From Neoarius graeffei (Eukaryota > Chordata > Actinopteri > Siluriformes > Ariidae), in contig NC_083592.1 of NCBI RefSeq assembly GCF_027579695.1, positions 32,321,461 through 32,385,460 of the forward strand: a stretch of DNA of 64,000 nucleotides. Direction: 5' to 3'. The notes below the pieces were generated by a model. That model was not told where the DNA came from. It worked only from the letters and a program-made list of their open reading frames with translations, and searched no databases. Position numbers and translations under genes: made by a program. Shown in pieces: positions 1 through 11,501 of the stretch (the first letter of the stretch is position 1; every line of letters starts with the position of its first letter).

Positions 1-1600
1 GAAAGAAGTGAGGTCATTCGTCCTGTCCTGTGAAGTGTGCACCAGAAGCAAGAACCCATGGCAGCATCCCCAGGACCTCCTGCATCCTCTGCCCATTCCT
101 CGGAGTCCCTGGTCTCATGTGGCGGTCGACTTCATCACGGGCCTTCCAGATTCACAAGGTAATGCTGTCATTCTAGTTATAGTCGACAGGTTCTCAAAGG
201 CCTGTCATTTCATACCTCTATGCAAGCTCCCTTCTGCCCTTGAGACTGCCAAACTAATGTTCACCCATGTCTTCCGAGTCTTCGTACTCCCACAGGACAT
301 CGCCTCCGACCGAGGGCCCCAGTTCTCCTCCCGAGTGTGGCGGGTGTTCTGCAAGCTGATCGGGGCCACTGCCAGCCTCTCCTCTGGGTTCCATCCCCAG
401 TCTAATGGCCAGACTGAGAGGCTCAACCAGGACCTGGAACCCACCCTGCGAGGCCTGGCGATGGACAACCTGACGTCATGGAGCACCTGGTTGCCATGGG
501 CAGAGTATGCCCATAATACCCTTCAGTCATCAGCCACCAGGTTGTCTCCATTCCAATGCCAATTCGGGTTCCAGCCGCCTTTGTTTCCAGAACAGGAGGA
601 GAACGTTGGGGTGCCCTCGGTCAACCATTTCCTGAGGCAGTGTTGTAAGACCTGGAACAAGGTCCGGAGGACTCTAATCCGTACTTCCAGGGCCAACCAG
701 ACTCAGGCCAACCACCATAGATGGCCTGCCCACAGTTTTCGCCCTGGACAGCCGGGTCCGTGGCGGCCTCCAGTATCTAGTGGACTGGGAGGGCTATGGG
801 CCTGAGGAGCGCTGTTGGGTCCCCGCTAGGGACATTTTGGACAAAGAACTTTGTCGGGACTTCCATTTGGCCCATCCTGATCGCCCTGGGAACGTCAGGA
901 GACGCTCCTTGAGTGGGGGGGTCCTGTTAGGCCTTGGGACTATCTTGGCCTCTAGAGGCCGCTATTATGTCTTTACCATGTCATGTTTGTTTTGACAGCT
1001 AGGGGGTTTGTGTTTTTGTTTTGCCAGCCATGTGCTTCTTTGTTTTTCATGTGCCTTTTGCCCCACCTTGTCTTAATTGCCAATTTTGTCCTGGTCATGT
1101 GTTCAATTACTTTGGGTATTTATACTACCCCATTTTGTCCTGCTAGTCACTGAGTCTTTGTGTTGTTTAATGGTTAGTCTCTTGTGTTCTACCTGCCCTA
1201 GCCCTTTGTCTTTGTTTTTGGTAGTTTTCTCTTTGGGACATTTTGACTATTTTTTGTTACTTGATACTTTGCCTTTTGTATCTTCTGTGCATTTGGATTT
1301 TTGCCTTCTCTTCCTTGGTTTTGGATTTTTTGTACTCTTGGAACTTTTTGGGTTTTTTCCTTTTATCTTCTGTGTGTTTGGATTTACCTGTCTGGCCGAT
1401 ATTTTTTCCCTTTGTGGATTTTTGTTTCTTCCCAAGCTGTGGATTTTTTCTGGACTCCTGAGCTTTGGCAAATAAACTTTATTTAACCTTAGCTTTGTTC
1501 TCACTCCTCTGCACTTGAGTCATCCCTCTGCTCAGCCTAGAGGGTGTTTGCTGAGTTACTACGCCAGCGACCCAGGTTCAATTCCCAGCTCACCCTAACA
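1..1600 (+). mobile_element. Ty3/gypsy chromovirus, 3' part with 3' LTR (broken)
   Basis: This is the 3' end of a Ty3/gypsy retrotransposon fossil that enters from the left edge. Integrase-core motifs ([31 protein letters not shown]) are readable over about 8-700. A chromodomain-like end ([17 protein letters not shown]) follows at about 780-900. The LTR runs from TGTTAG at 925 to CCTAACA ending at 1600, about 676 bp, with a TATA-like TATTTATAC near 1117. Its protein is close to that of the complete element at 24200-29497, but the LTR is longer and diverged, so it is a related older subfamily. It is broken and shorter than the other copy. The 5' half and 5' target duplication lie outside the window. 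Confidence 0.9.
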
Positions 1601-1604
1601 CCAG

Positions 1605-1772
1605 TGCCATCAGGTTGTGGGCACGGGAAAGAGGGGTCGGCCCAGGAAGACATGGGAGGAGTTAGTGGCTAGCGATTTGCAAGCCTGGGGTTTGCAGGTG
1701 GAAGACGCACTTGATAGAAAATGTTGGAAGCGTGCGCTTCGTAATTTCCATGCACCGTCTGACACACCATAG
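1605..1772 (+). mobile_element. LINE reverse-transcriptase C-terminal remnant
   Basis: Directly after the LTR, one frame (about 1618-1772) reads a short basic, tryptophan-rich tail that includes KRGRPRKTWEELV and ends at a stop. This R-P-x-K-x-W pattern followed by a GL..A.DR..W segment is typical of the C-terminus of endonuclease/RT proteins of non-LTR retrotransposons. Nothing upstream can be joined to it here. The exact clade is not determined. Confidence 0.4.
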
Positions 1773-1948
1773 GTGTCCTACAGACGTTAACGGATAATAA
1801 GGAATCTGGAGGAATTTTGGTGTCCATGGATGAAAAGGACCTTCCAGACTGTTACCAGCAACAAGTCCAAAAGCCAGGGTCTGTCGTGGTATGGGGTTGT
1901 GTCAGTGCCCTTGGGAAAGGTAGCTTACACTTCTGTGATGGCAGCATT

Positions 1949-2321
1949 CATCTCATCTCATTATCTCTAGCCGCTTTATCCTGTTCTACAGGGTCGCAGG
2001 CAAGCTGGAGCCTATCCCAGCTGACTACGGGCAAAAGGCGCGATACACCCTGGACAAGTCGCCAGGTCATCACAGGGCTGACACATAGACACAGACAACC
2101 ATTCACACTCACATTCACACCTACGGTCAATTTAGAGTCACCAGTTAACCTAACCTGCATGTCTTTGGACTGTGGGGGAAACCAGAGCACCCGGAGGAAA
2201 CCCACACGGACACAGGGAGAACATGCAAACTCCGCACAGAAAGGCCCTCACCAGCCACGGGGCTCGAACCCGGACCTTCTTGCTGTGAGGTGACAGCGCT
2301 AACCCCTACACCACCATGCCA
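1949..2321 (-). mobile_element. V-SINE (type A), full length
   Basis: A tRNA-derived head (GTGGTGTAGNGGTTAGCGCTG), the strongly conserved V-SINE central segment (GTTTCCTCCGGGTGCTC family) and a 3' body with CAGCCCTGTGATGACCTGG and an ATGAG-repeat tail are all present on the minus strand. The 12-bp target duplication GATGGCAGCATT lies at 1937-1948 and 2322-2333, inside a Tc1 transposase remnant. Long open frames in this SINE are a compositional accident. Confidence 0.92.
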
Positions 2322-2436
2322 GATGGCAGCATTAATGCAGAAAAGTACATTGAGATTTTGGAGCAATATATGCTGCCTTCATGACGACATTTTTTCCAGG
2401 AAGATTTCAACGTGACAATGCAAAACCACATTCTGC

Positions 2437-4194
2437 TGTCACGCTCCCGGGCTCACCTAACACTCTGGACTCCACTTCCCACAATCCCACTCACACACCT
2501 GACACTACCACGTGCACTCCATCAGCCAACCCCGAGCCACTTCCTAGGAGTGGCTCACCTTATGCCGCTTTTCCACTACAAACGCGGCTGAGCCGTGCCG
2601 TGCCGAGTCGAGCTGAGTCGAGCTGAGCGGGGCTGTTGGAGTTGCATTTCGACTACAACCGCGCTGAACCGTGCTGGCTGGAAGTGGGTGGACACATTGG
2701 GTGGAGTTAGCGAAAGTGGGTGGACGTCATGTGATGCCGTTAAGCAGCGCAAACAGTGACATCAGTGACAGTGGCGGAACAAGTCAGAGCCGGGCCGGGG
2801 GCGGGGCAAATGACCGGGCCCTTTATTAAAGCTTATCATAACATAATTTTAGGCTACAAAATGTCCGCAACTGCGGTGTTTACCAATTTCAACACTACCG
2901 GGTGCAACTATGTTATTTAGTACATCAAGTCCTTCAAATGAACATGTAACTCAGAAACAAAAAACATTAGGATACTGTACATGGCTCATAATAAAACATC
3001 AATAGCCTATACTGCGCACATTATTTGAAGGGCATACGAATGAGCGCTCAGAGTGGTGACAGGAAGAGTCAGAAATAAAAGGAGGGCGGTGCAAACCTCA
3101 CTGAATGCACTGTGTTTACCAATTTCAACACTCCGGGGTGCAACTAGTTTGTACATTAAGTCCTTCAAACGAACATGTAACTCAGAAACAAAAAAAAACA
3201 TTAGGCGGCATACTGTACATGGCTCATAATAAAACATCAATAGCCTACTGCGCGCATTATTTGAAGGGCATACGACGAGCCTTGCGCTCCGCGAACTCGT
3301 CCACGATGCTCTGTATGTCACTGATTCAGTGAGCTTTTAAGCGGTAGTCTCACGACCCGGATAGTAAACAATAAACATGGAGGACATGGAGTCGTTAGTG
3401 TTGCTGGTCTCGGTGCTGTGGCTTGTTGTCACCGACAACGCGGACAGATACTGGCAAGAGCGTATAGATGAGGCGAGGCGCATAAGGCTTCAGAAATTCT
3501 CGTAATTCATAATTATTCTTCTTCCGGGTTTGCGGTGTTTACAGATCCCAGCGCGCTCGCGGGGCGTGTGTGGGCGTGTGAGGACACTCCTCCTCACCAA
3601 TCAGTGCACAGGGGAGTGTCTGCTCACGCCCCCAACCTCAGTCGGCACGGTTTGGCTCGCTTCAGCCCCACTCCAAAACGGTGCGAGTTTTAGGGGCTAA
3701 GCAGGGCTGAAACGAGCTGAGTCGTGCTGGTTTTTGGTAGTCGAAACGCGAGCCGTGTCGGGCTGAAGTGAGCTGAAGCGAGCTGAAGTGAGCTGAAAAA
3801 GGGTAGTGGAAAAGGGCCATTAGTTCTAATTGTCATCACCTGTACCTTTTTGTTTATGTTTGTTTTGTTCATTGCACAGTATTGCCTCCGCATTTCCATG
3901 AGCCTACTGAGCGTTTATACTTCTGATCACGTTTCCGTGTATAACCCTTTTTGCCTTCCAGTTTCTTCCCGTTTTGCCTAGCCCTTGTGTTTATCTGCTC
4001 GTTTCTCTTGCTTCCTGATTTCTCGATCTTCGCCTGTTTCATGACCTCAATTTGTCTAGCCCTCATTAACTTTGTTGGATTTCCCGGTATTGACCTGGTC
4101 TGGTTATTGTAAATTGTCTTCTCACACTGTGTCTATTAAAACATTGAGTTTATTCTTAATCCGAAAGCATCTGGTTTGTCACAGCCATGTTACA
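2437..4194 (+). mobile_element. Solo LTR interrupted by a Harbinger MITE
   Basis: A TG...CA segment starts TGTCACGCTCC and ends CATGTTACA. It is flanked by the 5-bp duplication TCTGC at 2432-2436 and 4195-4199, and it interrupts the Tc1 remnant exactly. No internal retroelement genes are present, so this is a solo LTR fossil left by LTR-LTR recombination. Without the inserted MITE (2563-3819) it is about 500 bp. The family was not recognised. Confidence 0.72.
2563..3819. mobile_element. PIF/Harbinger-type MITE
   Basis: Terminal inverted repeats TGCCGCTTTTCCACTA and TGGCCCTTTTCCACTA (reverse complement of the right end) are flanked by a 3-bp TTA duplication (2560-2562, 3820-3822), the usual PIF/Harbinger target. 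The subterminal regions are rich in GAGCTGA-type repeats. The middle holds an imperfect direct duplication of about 170 bp (about 2876-3044 and 3110-3276). No transposase is present. Confidence 0.7.
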
Positions 4195-4642
4195 TCTGCA
4201 CACATTACAAAGGCAGGGCTGTGGAAGAAGAGGGAGCCTGTCCCCTCTGTCTCGAATAGAGAATGTGTCATGAAATGAAAAAACATGACAATGACGAGCC
4301 CATACTGTTGCACACATTAAGACCTGTTTGCAGGAAGAATGGGACAAAATGACACCTGAAATGTTTCATCACTTGGTATCTTCAGTCCCTAAACATCTTT
4401 TAAGTGTTGTGAGAAGAAATGGAAACATTAAAATTTGGTAAATACTTTACCGTCCCAGCTTTTTTAAATGTGTTGCAAGAATCACAATTGAAATAAGCAT
4501 TTATTTTGCAAAAACAATACAATTCATGATGTAAAGCATCAAATAATGTGCTGTTGTATTGTTTTGCATGCAATACAGGTCAAAGATTATTGACCAATCA
4601 TCACTTTCAGTTTTAATTTCAATGACATACTGTCCCAACTTG

Positions 4643-5008
4643 GCACAGTGGTGTAGTGGTTAGCGCTGTCACCTCACAGCAAGAAGGTCCGGGTTCGAGC
4701 CCCGTGGCTGGCGAGGGCCTTTCTATGTGGAGTTTGCATGTTCTCCCTGTGTCCTCGTGGGTTTCCTCCGGGTGCTCCGGTTTCCCCCACAGTCCAAAGA
4801 CATGCAGGTTAGGTTAACTGGTGACTCTAAATTGACCGTAGGTGTGAGTGTGAATGGTTGTCTGTGTCTATGTGTCAGCCCTGTGATGACCTGGTGACTT
4901 GTCCAGGGTGTACCCCGCCTTTCGCCCATAGTCAGCTGGGATAGGCTCCAGCTTGCCTGCGACCCTGTAGAACAGGATAAAGTGGCTAGAGATAATGAGA
5001 TGAGATGA
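4643..5008 (+). mobile_element. V-SINE (type A), full length
   Basis: The tRNA-like head (GTGGTGTAGTGGTTAGCGC, with a GGTTCGAGCCC B box), the V-domain and the CAGCCCTGTGATGACCTGG body with a GATGAGATGA tail are all present. It sits at the 3' end of the Tc1 remnant. A clear target duplication was not found. Confidence 0.9.
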
Positions 5009-5548
5009 TGCTACGGTTTCAGCTTGTGACCTCACACAACACTGGCTATTCTCTTTTATCCCACAGAAAAGCAGGGCTGTGAAAGATCAAAACAACACAA
5101 TCCTGTCCATAGGCCTCAAAATCCAAACTACTTTCTTGAGAGATAGATTTAGAAAGTTGCTTAGGGAATGTGAGGCGTGGATCATACACCCTCATAACAC
5201 TGTACTCTTTGTATCCCAAAGGCAGGTGTGACAGCTGAGTGCAGAGGAGCAGAGGGCAACTGTGAGGAACCATGAAGCCCATGACTATATTCTCTCTCTT
5301 CAAGTGGCAAAATTAGAGCTCTTCATCCTGATGAGAATTCCTGTGTGGAAACAGAATTTGAGTCTTATGAAAAATACAAAGCTTCCAAATTAAGAAGACT
5401 AAAGGGACTTGACAAGCACAGTGTGTCAGGATATGGTTTTAGTATTTCGGCCTCAGAAGTGCAGTAATTAGGACTTGTAGTAATATTTCATTCAGGCTTG
5501 AGTTTTGTATCTTGGGATGCTGAAATGATACTTATTTTAATGTTCTCT
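5009..5548. other. Intergenic, nothing recognised
   Basis: About 540 bp between two SINEs. I see no exon with homology, no RNA gene and no repeat I can name. Confidence 0.5.
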
Positions 5549-5560
5549 AATCAAGAATGG

Positions 5561-5904
5561 GGCAGCATGGTGGTGTAGTGGTTAGGACTGTCGCCTCACA
5601 GCAAGAAGGTTCTGGGTCCGAGCCCAGTGGCCAGTGGGGGCCTTTCTGTGTGGAGTTTGCATGTTCTCCCAGTGTCTGTGTGGGTTTCCCCCACAGTCCA
5701 AAGACATGCGGTTAGGTTAACTGGCTACTCTAAATTGTCTGAATGTGTGTGTGTGTGTGTGTGTGTGTGAATGGTTGAGAGGAGAAAGCCTCTATAATAA
5801 TCCAGTAGAAGGCAACGGGAAACCGCTACTGTAATTCCTCCCTGGAAACATTGATGATTGAAGCTGTCAGAGCGAACCTGCCATCAAGCAGCTCACTAAA
5901 GAAG
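5561..5904 (+). mobile_element. V-SINE (type B 3' body)
   Basis: The tRNA head and V-domain are the same as in type A. The 3' body differs: it reads GAGGAGAAAGCCTC then AATCCAGTAGAAGGCAAC, as in the copy at 55622-55988. The 12-bp target duplication AATCAAGAATGG lies at 5549-5560 and 5905-5916. A (GT)n stretch lies inside at about 5744-5770. Confidence 0.9.
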
Positions 5905-6613
5905 AATCAAGAATGGACGTGGATATGACTCATTTTGTCAGATTTTGAACTTTGACTAAATACTTTAATCAATAGGATTGTAGACACACCACTGCAGTGG
6001 CAGCACAAGTCTGCTGTTCTGGACTGCACTCACTGAAAATCTGCCCTGTGAGGATGATTCAACCACCTAAATTCTAGCCAGGTAAAAATATGGACCTCCC
6101 TTAAGCGTTCAACTACTTTTCAGAAACTTTTCTGTGTAGATCAGCTTGATTTCACAAGACTCTACCATCTTGCTTCTCTAAACAAATCACATTCTTTCAA
6201 CCCTTCGAACCACATTCACGTCAAAAGAGCAGCAATGACGCATACAGGTGCTGTGGATTACTCTTGCATCGCCAACATCAATAACCCAAAAGAGACAGTT
6301 ATTTTATAGCCACTGCTGAGGACTGACTCACCCATAAGACTCAACATGACTAAGAGTGCCTAGGCTGACAAATGAAGGAAAAAAAAAAAGGAATCCATTT
6401 TGAAGTTAACCCTTAACCATGAAGTAGCCTTGGAATGCTTGGCTTGGAGCACCGGGTTGAAGTTTTGACAGTGTTGATATGGTGTAACTCTCAAAACGTG
6501 TTACCCCAAATTGCTTCGCTCTGTGTCACTCCTTCTTATTTTCTGCAATTTCAAAAATGTGTGACATAGTGGGAGCAGGGGATTGTGTGGCTTCTCAAAC
6601 TGCTGTACACCAA

Positions 6614-6619
6614 CAGCTG
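6614..6619. promoter_or_regulatory. E-box CAGCTG upstream of mymk
   Basis: A CAGCTG hexamer 259 bp upstream of the mymk ATG. It is the core bound by MyoD/myogenin heterodimers. Myomaker promoters in other vertebrates are known myogenic bHLH targets, so the site is plausible; occupancy is inference. Confidence 0.4.
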
Positions 6620-6697
6620 CTCTCCTGATGATAGGACACATGAAGGCCCTTCTGCTGCTCTCTGAGCCATTTAAATTTTAAAGCTCCTCTGAAGAGT

Positions 6698-6703
6698 CAG
6701 CTG
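6698..6703. promoter_or_regulatory. Second E-box CAGCTG upstream of mymk
   Basis: A second CAGCTG, 175 bp before the ATG and 84 bp from the first. Paired E-boxes at this distance from the start are the arrangement expected of a myogenic-factor-driven promoter. Confidence 0.4.
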
Positions 6704-6872
6704 TAGGCCTGTGTGTGTGTGTGTGTGTGCGCGCGTGTGCGTGCAGAAGGATAGCTCTCCACTCTCTGCCACTTCTCCAGATTTGTTGGCTTGGGAAATT
6801 CACATGTGGAAATTCTCCTGAGTGTTCTTTAACTTGGTTCAGAGATTCACAGGGTACTTTCTATCAAGGAAA

Positions 6873-9603
6873 ATGGGAGCCCTTATTGCTAAGATGTTGC
6901 TGCCTACCATCAGCAGTTTGGTTTTTCTGCCTGCAGCCAGTGTTGCCACAAAGAGAGGCTTCCACATGGAGGCCATGGTCTACTTCTTTACAATGTTCTT
7001 CACATCGGTAAGAGACCTAAAGGCTTTAGGCATTTTAAGTCTACAGTAATTCTTTAACAATACTTATGTGCATCATACTGTAAAATATGTAATGTAGCAA
7101 TCAGTAACAACTAATTACTGTCAAAAAAGAGTTTATAGTAATTATTTTTTCATGGATTAACTCTAAAAACATCTTTGTAGCCAGGCTACAACAATGGCAG
7201 GGCATGAACATGACCTATTTGTCTTGAAGTGCATGTGCATGTACAACATTTGCATATATTCCACATAAATGGCCATTACAATGTTTTTTTTTTTAAACAT
7301 GAATATCTCAAAAGGAGTAATTAAACATTGTATTTACTTAAATGGACAACAATCGATGTTTGAAATTTTTTAACACATTATCATATAATGTTCGACAATT
7401 CTTGTCTAACTGGGCTACAACACTGAGGTTTCGTATATTCTTTTGTCTAACACTCCTTTGTTTTCATTCACCTTAATGGTAAATAAATCTATTTGGATTT
7501 GAAGAATGAAGGCATAAGCTCTTGTACAAAATATTTGAAAGCTTTCTATGTTTTAGATCTATCATGCATGTGATGGACCAGGCCTGTCTGTTCTGTGCTT
7601 CATGAAATATGAGATTTTGGAGTACTTCAGTGTTTATGGTACATCAATCTCTATATGGGTTACATTATTAGGTAAGTCTAAAGGTCTCAGGAACTGAAAT
7701 GCTTTTTGCAATGGATTTAAAAATGTTGAACATGTCTATGAAATAGATTTTCGGGAATAAATTCGATAATAATTGGGAAAATGTAAAGTTTTGGAACTGT
7801 AGCCTGAACACCGGTACGAGTATTTCAAAAGTCATGCAGTTTTCCAGAATCTGGCAAACTGCTCCAATTGCACTGGACAGTGAATATTAATTTTTGAGAA
7901 TCATGCTAACAATATGACATGTGTTTATGTCTGGGATTCCAGTATGTCGTGTGAAGAGCGCATACTCATTTTCTCTTCTTCTTCTCTGCTCATACAGCTC
8001 TAGGAGATTTTGAAGAGCCTAAGCGCTCCACGCTCACCATGTTTGGAGTGCTTACGTCTGCTGTGAGGATATACCAGGACCGCTGGGGCTACGGCATCTA
8101 CTCCGGCCCCATCGGCACAGCTGTGCTCATGATCACAGTAAAATGGGTGAGAGAGAGAGAAAGGAACTATTGCAGATGCTACTCATGAGCTCAGAAACAT
8201 AGTATCAAGTGATAGGAACTGCAAATGTGGAGCCATTTTTTCCATTCAGGGTGATGGGAATGAAAATTAAATTACTGGAGACCTTCATGAGTTACATATC
8301 AAACACATTTGGATGCCCAAGTTTTCAACAACAACAAAAAAAGTCAATAAGTTGGCTAAAAACTTACCAGGTTTATTTTGAGGGAAAATATTATATGTGC
8401 AACTATTTCTCACGAAAACTAAAAATTCATTACACAACACATGAATCAAAAAAGCAGACCCTATGACAGCTACAACTGGTGCAGACACTTTCTTTATTCA
8501 AGCAGACAGTTTTTCCAGGCATTGCTCTCAAAGATGCTCCACCATGAAATTGCAATTATCACAAACGTTGTCCTCTTTTTGCTCCAGTTACAAAAAATGA
8601 AAGAAAAGAAGGGCCTCTACCCAGACAAAACTGTATACACTCAACAAGTTGGACCAGGATGCTGCTTTGGAGCCCTGGCTTTGATGCTTCGCTTCTATTT
8701 TGAGGTAATAAATACTCATGCTTGTTGTCTGTCTATTAAGGCAGTGGCTCTCAAAGTGGGGTCCACGAAGCAGAGCAAGAGGGACTTTTGATAGGTTTTT
8801 TTTGTTTGTTTGGTTGTTGTTGTTTTTCCCCCAGTGTTGGAAGTCACAAGCCTCCATTACCAAAGTTGCATTTATTATTGTCCTCATTTTGACTTGTCAC
8901 ATGAATTAAATGGGCTTAATCCAAACCTTAGCAATTAAAAACCAAGTAGGCCAAATGTCAGCTTGGACCAGTTGTGTTGTGTCCATGGAAAGTTCAGAAA
9001 TAAAAAGCTCTATGGCTCCAAATATATAGGCAGAATATAAGTGTTGAGATTTGAATGCTATTTGGTTGGCACCATGATATAGTGGTTAGCACTATCGACT
9101 TAGTACAAGAAGGTTCTAGGTTCGAACCTCACAGCTGACAGGGGCATTTCTGTGTGGAGTTTGCATGTTGTCTGTGTGGGTTTCCTCCGGGTGCTCCGGT
9201 TTCCCCCACGGTTCAAAGACATGCAGGTTAAGTATAATCGGGCCGCTGTAATGGTTTCCCACTCATTATGTATTTACATATACATCTCGCTATGGCAAAT
9301 TATGAATAATACTTCATAAAGCAGAATAAATTTGTGCTTTGGCGGTCCATGGATATGTTTTTTACAGCGAAAATGCTTCCTGACTGGAAAACATTTGAGA
9401 ACCCATGCATTCAGATCCTGTAATTCTGTGATAATGACCTCCATTTGTTTCTACAGGAGTGGGACTATGCGTATGTGCACAGTTTTTACCACCTGTCATT
9501 GGCTGTATCCTTCGTACTTCTGCTGCCGAAGAAGAACCGCTATGCAGGGACGGGGCGCAATGCAGCTAAACTCAACTGCTACACACTCTGCTGCTGTGTA
9601 TGA
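6873..9603 (+). CDS. mymk: Myomaker (muscle cell fusion membrane protein), 5 coding exons, complete
   Basis: Exons: 6873-7007, 7557-7671, 7998-8146, 8588-8704 and 9457-9603. All introns are GT-AG and phases match. The product is 220 aa, the size of known fish myomakers. Myomaker (TMEM8C) is a seven-pass plasma-membrane protein of the CREST/PAQR-like superfamily that drives myoblast hemifusion together with myomixer. Visible family marks are the start MGALIAKMLLPT, the HACDGPGLSVLCFM segment at residues 48-61 with superfamily-type His and Asp, RWGYGIYSGPIGTA in exon 3, KEKKGLYPDK in exon 4, and HSFYH (H-x3-H, residues 180-184). The tail CYTLCCCV (213-220) is the cysteine cluster known to be palmitoylated in other species. 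The gene looks intact with no in-frame stop. The start is the only ATG giving the family N-terminus. It converges on ttc16. Confidence 0.97.
9069..9231 (+). mobile_element. V-SINE, 3'-truncated old copy
   Basis: A diverged tRNA head (ATATAGTGGTTAGCACTATC) and V-domain (GTTTCCTCCGGGTGCTCC) end after AAGACATGCAGGTTAAG. It lies in mymk intron 4 and lacks the 3' body. Confidence 0.8.
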
Positions 9604-10620
9604 AGTCCCTTTACGATGACACTCATATCTTGTAGCGGTAGGGCTAGAAAGCATGGTGTTAGTTAAATAGTAGTGCACAAAATATTCATTCACTGAACAT
9701 CAACTATAGAACCCTAAACTGTTTTTTTGACTGGTTTGATCACAGACATCCCAACCTCCAGTAAAAGCAAATTCTCGTACCATTTGGAGGACACCCCAAA
9801 AGCCCTGGATGCGGGCCTGCAGTTCTGGCCTTCCATTTCACCACTCCCAGCCACGTACAATGTAACACGCAAAGATGTCTGCTACCAGCAATCCAACAGT
9901 GAGGACAGTTATATGACCTTCAGGCAAGCCAGGAATATGCGGGGGTGACATCCTCAACCACCGCAACACAGACTTTAATGTTGAAAGGACGCTCTTGTAA
10001 AGTTTAGAGCAAAATGCTACTAAAGGCTTTGCTTCCAAGCGTGTAGACATATGAAGTGGTCGTATAAAACCGGGTAGTCATAGGGTTACTAAGATGGCTG
10101 ACATCCAGCTGGAAAGTTTACGAGTCGCGAAACATAGCAGACATTTTATTTCTCCAGAATGAATAAATTGTCTTTTAAGATGTACCTCAGGAGAGATTGC
10201 TTGTCTACATTTCTCTAAGAGAAATGGCCATTAAACGCTGTTAAAATGCTGAAAAATACCAGAACTAAAAAACAACCAAATCTTATTCTTCAATTTATTG
10301 TCATGTCATTTGGTACATCAGCCATCTGAACACAGCTGAAATAAACTGAAATGTTCCAGGAACAAGAAGCAAACAATCATTCTGATGTGTCTTGCAGCAG
10401 GTGGAAAGTAGTGTGTTTATTCCAGTGTACTGAGAGTGTTTTTTTCCCTTTGAAATGTATTATGTAGTATGCCAACAACTGTGTAAATATATTTATTTAT
10501 TGTACTAGTTGAAGGTTGTAATTTCATGATTTTTTTTTTTTTACTAAAATAATCAATTGCATTGGAACTATTTATTTTTAATTAAAATATTTTCAACAAT
10601 TTGTATTTTGTTTCATGCTC
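9604..10620 (+). other. Probable mymk 3' UTR and downstream flank
   Basis: This is non-repetitive sequence after the mymk stop. AATAAA occurs at 10340-10345 and AT-rich sequence with ATTAAA follows near 10580, so a 3' UTR of about 0.7-1 kb is plausible. A 5' TTTGATCACAG followed by an open frame to 9948 (about 66 codons) resembles a 3' exon. I find no family for it and read it as UTR. Confidence 0.45.
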
Positions 10621-11488
10621 AGGACAATTAATCTACATAATCCTCAAAGAAATCTTAGCAGTAATCTCATTCACTCTTTGTCATCTGTCAAATTTCCATC
10701 CATTTAGGCTCAATCCATCAGCCTACTCCTAACACTGTCCAAAAATTACAAACGCACGCGACATGTTTTAGACAAAACAGTCTCCTGCCAAATGTGAATG
10801 AAATTTTGGTCCGCAAAGCATTTTTTGACTGTGGTCCAGGCCACTGGCTCATGTGCCCAGAGAAAGGTGTTTTTGTCTGGGGGAAAGCTGCCAGCTCCTG
10901 TCTATCCTGGCTGCAAGTCCCGATTCTGCCAAAAGGAGTAACCTGACGCTTTTATTACGCTAGTGTGAAGCACTTTTGAGCTGTTTTATGGCTACTGTCT
11001 GTTCAAAACCACTTTGTTTGTGGTTTAGGCCCTCACACATAGAGTACTGTGTAAAAGTCTACAATTTATATATACATACATTTTGACTTCCATTCCCATT
11101 TTGTACTTAACTGCATTTGTGTCTTAGTAGAAAAGAAATTATTATTTTCCAAACAATATATTTTTTAAAATAATCTACATTACCTAGAAGTGTTTGTATT
11201 TTGTTAAATAATAGAATAAAGTAATAGATGACATTTCTGTAATCCAGTCTGGGATTTTATCTGCAGAGACACAAGAACTGTATTGAGTTCTCCAAGGAAC
11301 TCGCAACCACCTACCAGACGATTTACTTAAAAACAAAACTGCACAACCATCTATCTGTACACTTTTAAAGGGTACCCACAGTGAAAAATAAACACAGCCA
11401 AGAAATATTACACATTATGCACAAATGAATTTTGACTTCCCTGTACTGTCACACTGTGTCGCATAAAGCAGTGATTTTAAAATTCTTT
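10621..11488. other. Intergenic, AT-rich, nothing recognised
   Basis: About 870 bp of AT-rich sequence with short homopolymers. No exon, RNA gene or named repeat is visible. Confidence 0.45.
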
Positions 11489-11501
11489 AGTATTCCCATT
11501 C

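Larger units (their letters stand above)
1773..4642 (+). mobile_element. Tc1-like DNA transposon remnant, split by a SINE and a solo LTR
   Basis: Transposase fragments lie at about 1800-1937 (WGCVSALGKGSLHF), 2334-2431 (DNAKPHSA, the second catalytic Asp region) and 4200-4290 (ITKAGLWKKR). They are colinear with the intact Tc1 transposase at 19863-20939. The 3' flank ends in CTGTCCCAACTT near 4635, matching the inner part of that family's terminal repeat. A V-SINE (1949-2321) and a solo LTR (2437-4194) interrupt it, each with clean target duplications. The reading frame has many breaks and the element is dead. Confidence 0.75.
5917..6860. other. mymk upstream region
   Basis: About 950 bp separate the SINE from the first coding exon of mymk. 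They contain two CAGCTG E-boxes (6614, 6698), a TTTAAATTTTAAAG stretch near 6670 and a GT/GC-rich alternating run at about 6711-6745. No other coding sequence is visible. The transcription start cannot be placed from the sequence alone. Confidence 0.55.

Noticed and set aside
205-486. Minus-strand open frame in the first gypsy fragment
   Set aside because: Antisense shadow of the integrase-coding sequence, repeated in the other gypsy copy; no family motif.
1077-1475. Hydrophobic 132-aa open frame
   Set aside because: It lies wholly inside the T-rich LTR of the first gypsy fossil; the apparent membrane protein is a product of poly-pyrimidine composition.
4643-4720. tRNA gene with intact A and B boxes
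   Set aside because: The boxes belong to a SINE head; the sequence continues into the V-domain and no cloverleaf acceptor stem is formed.
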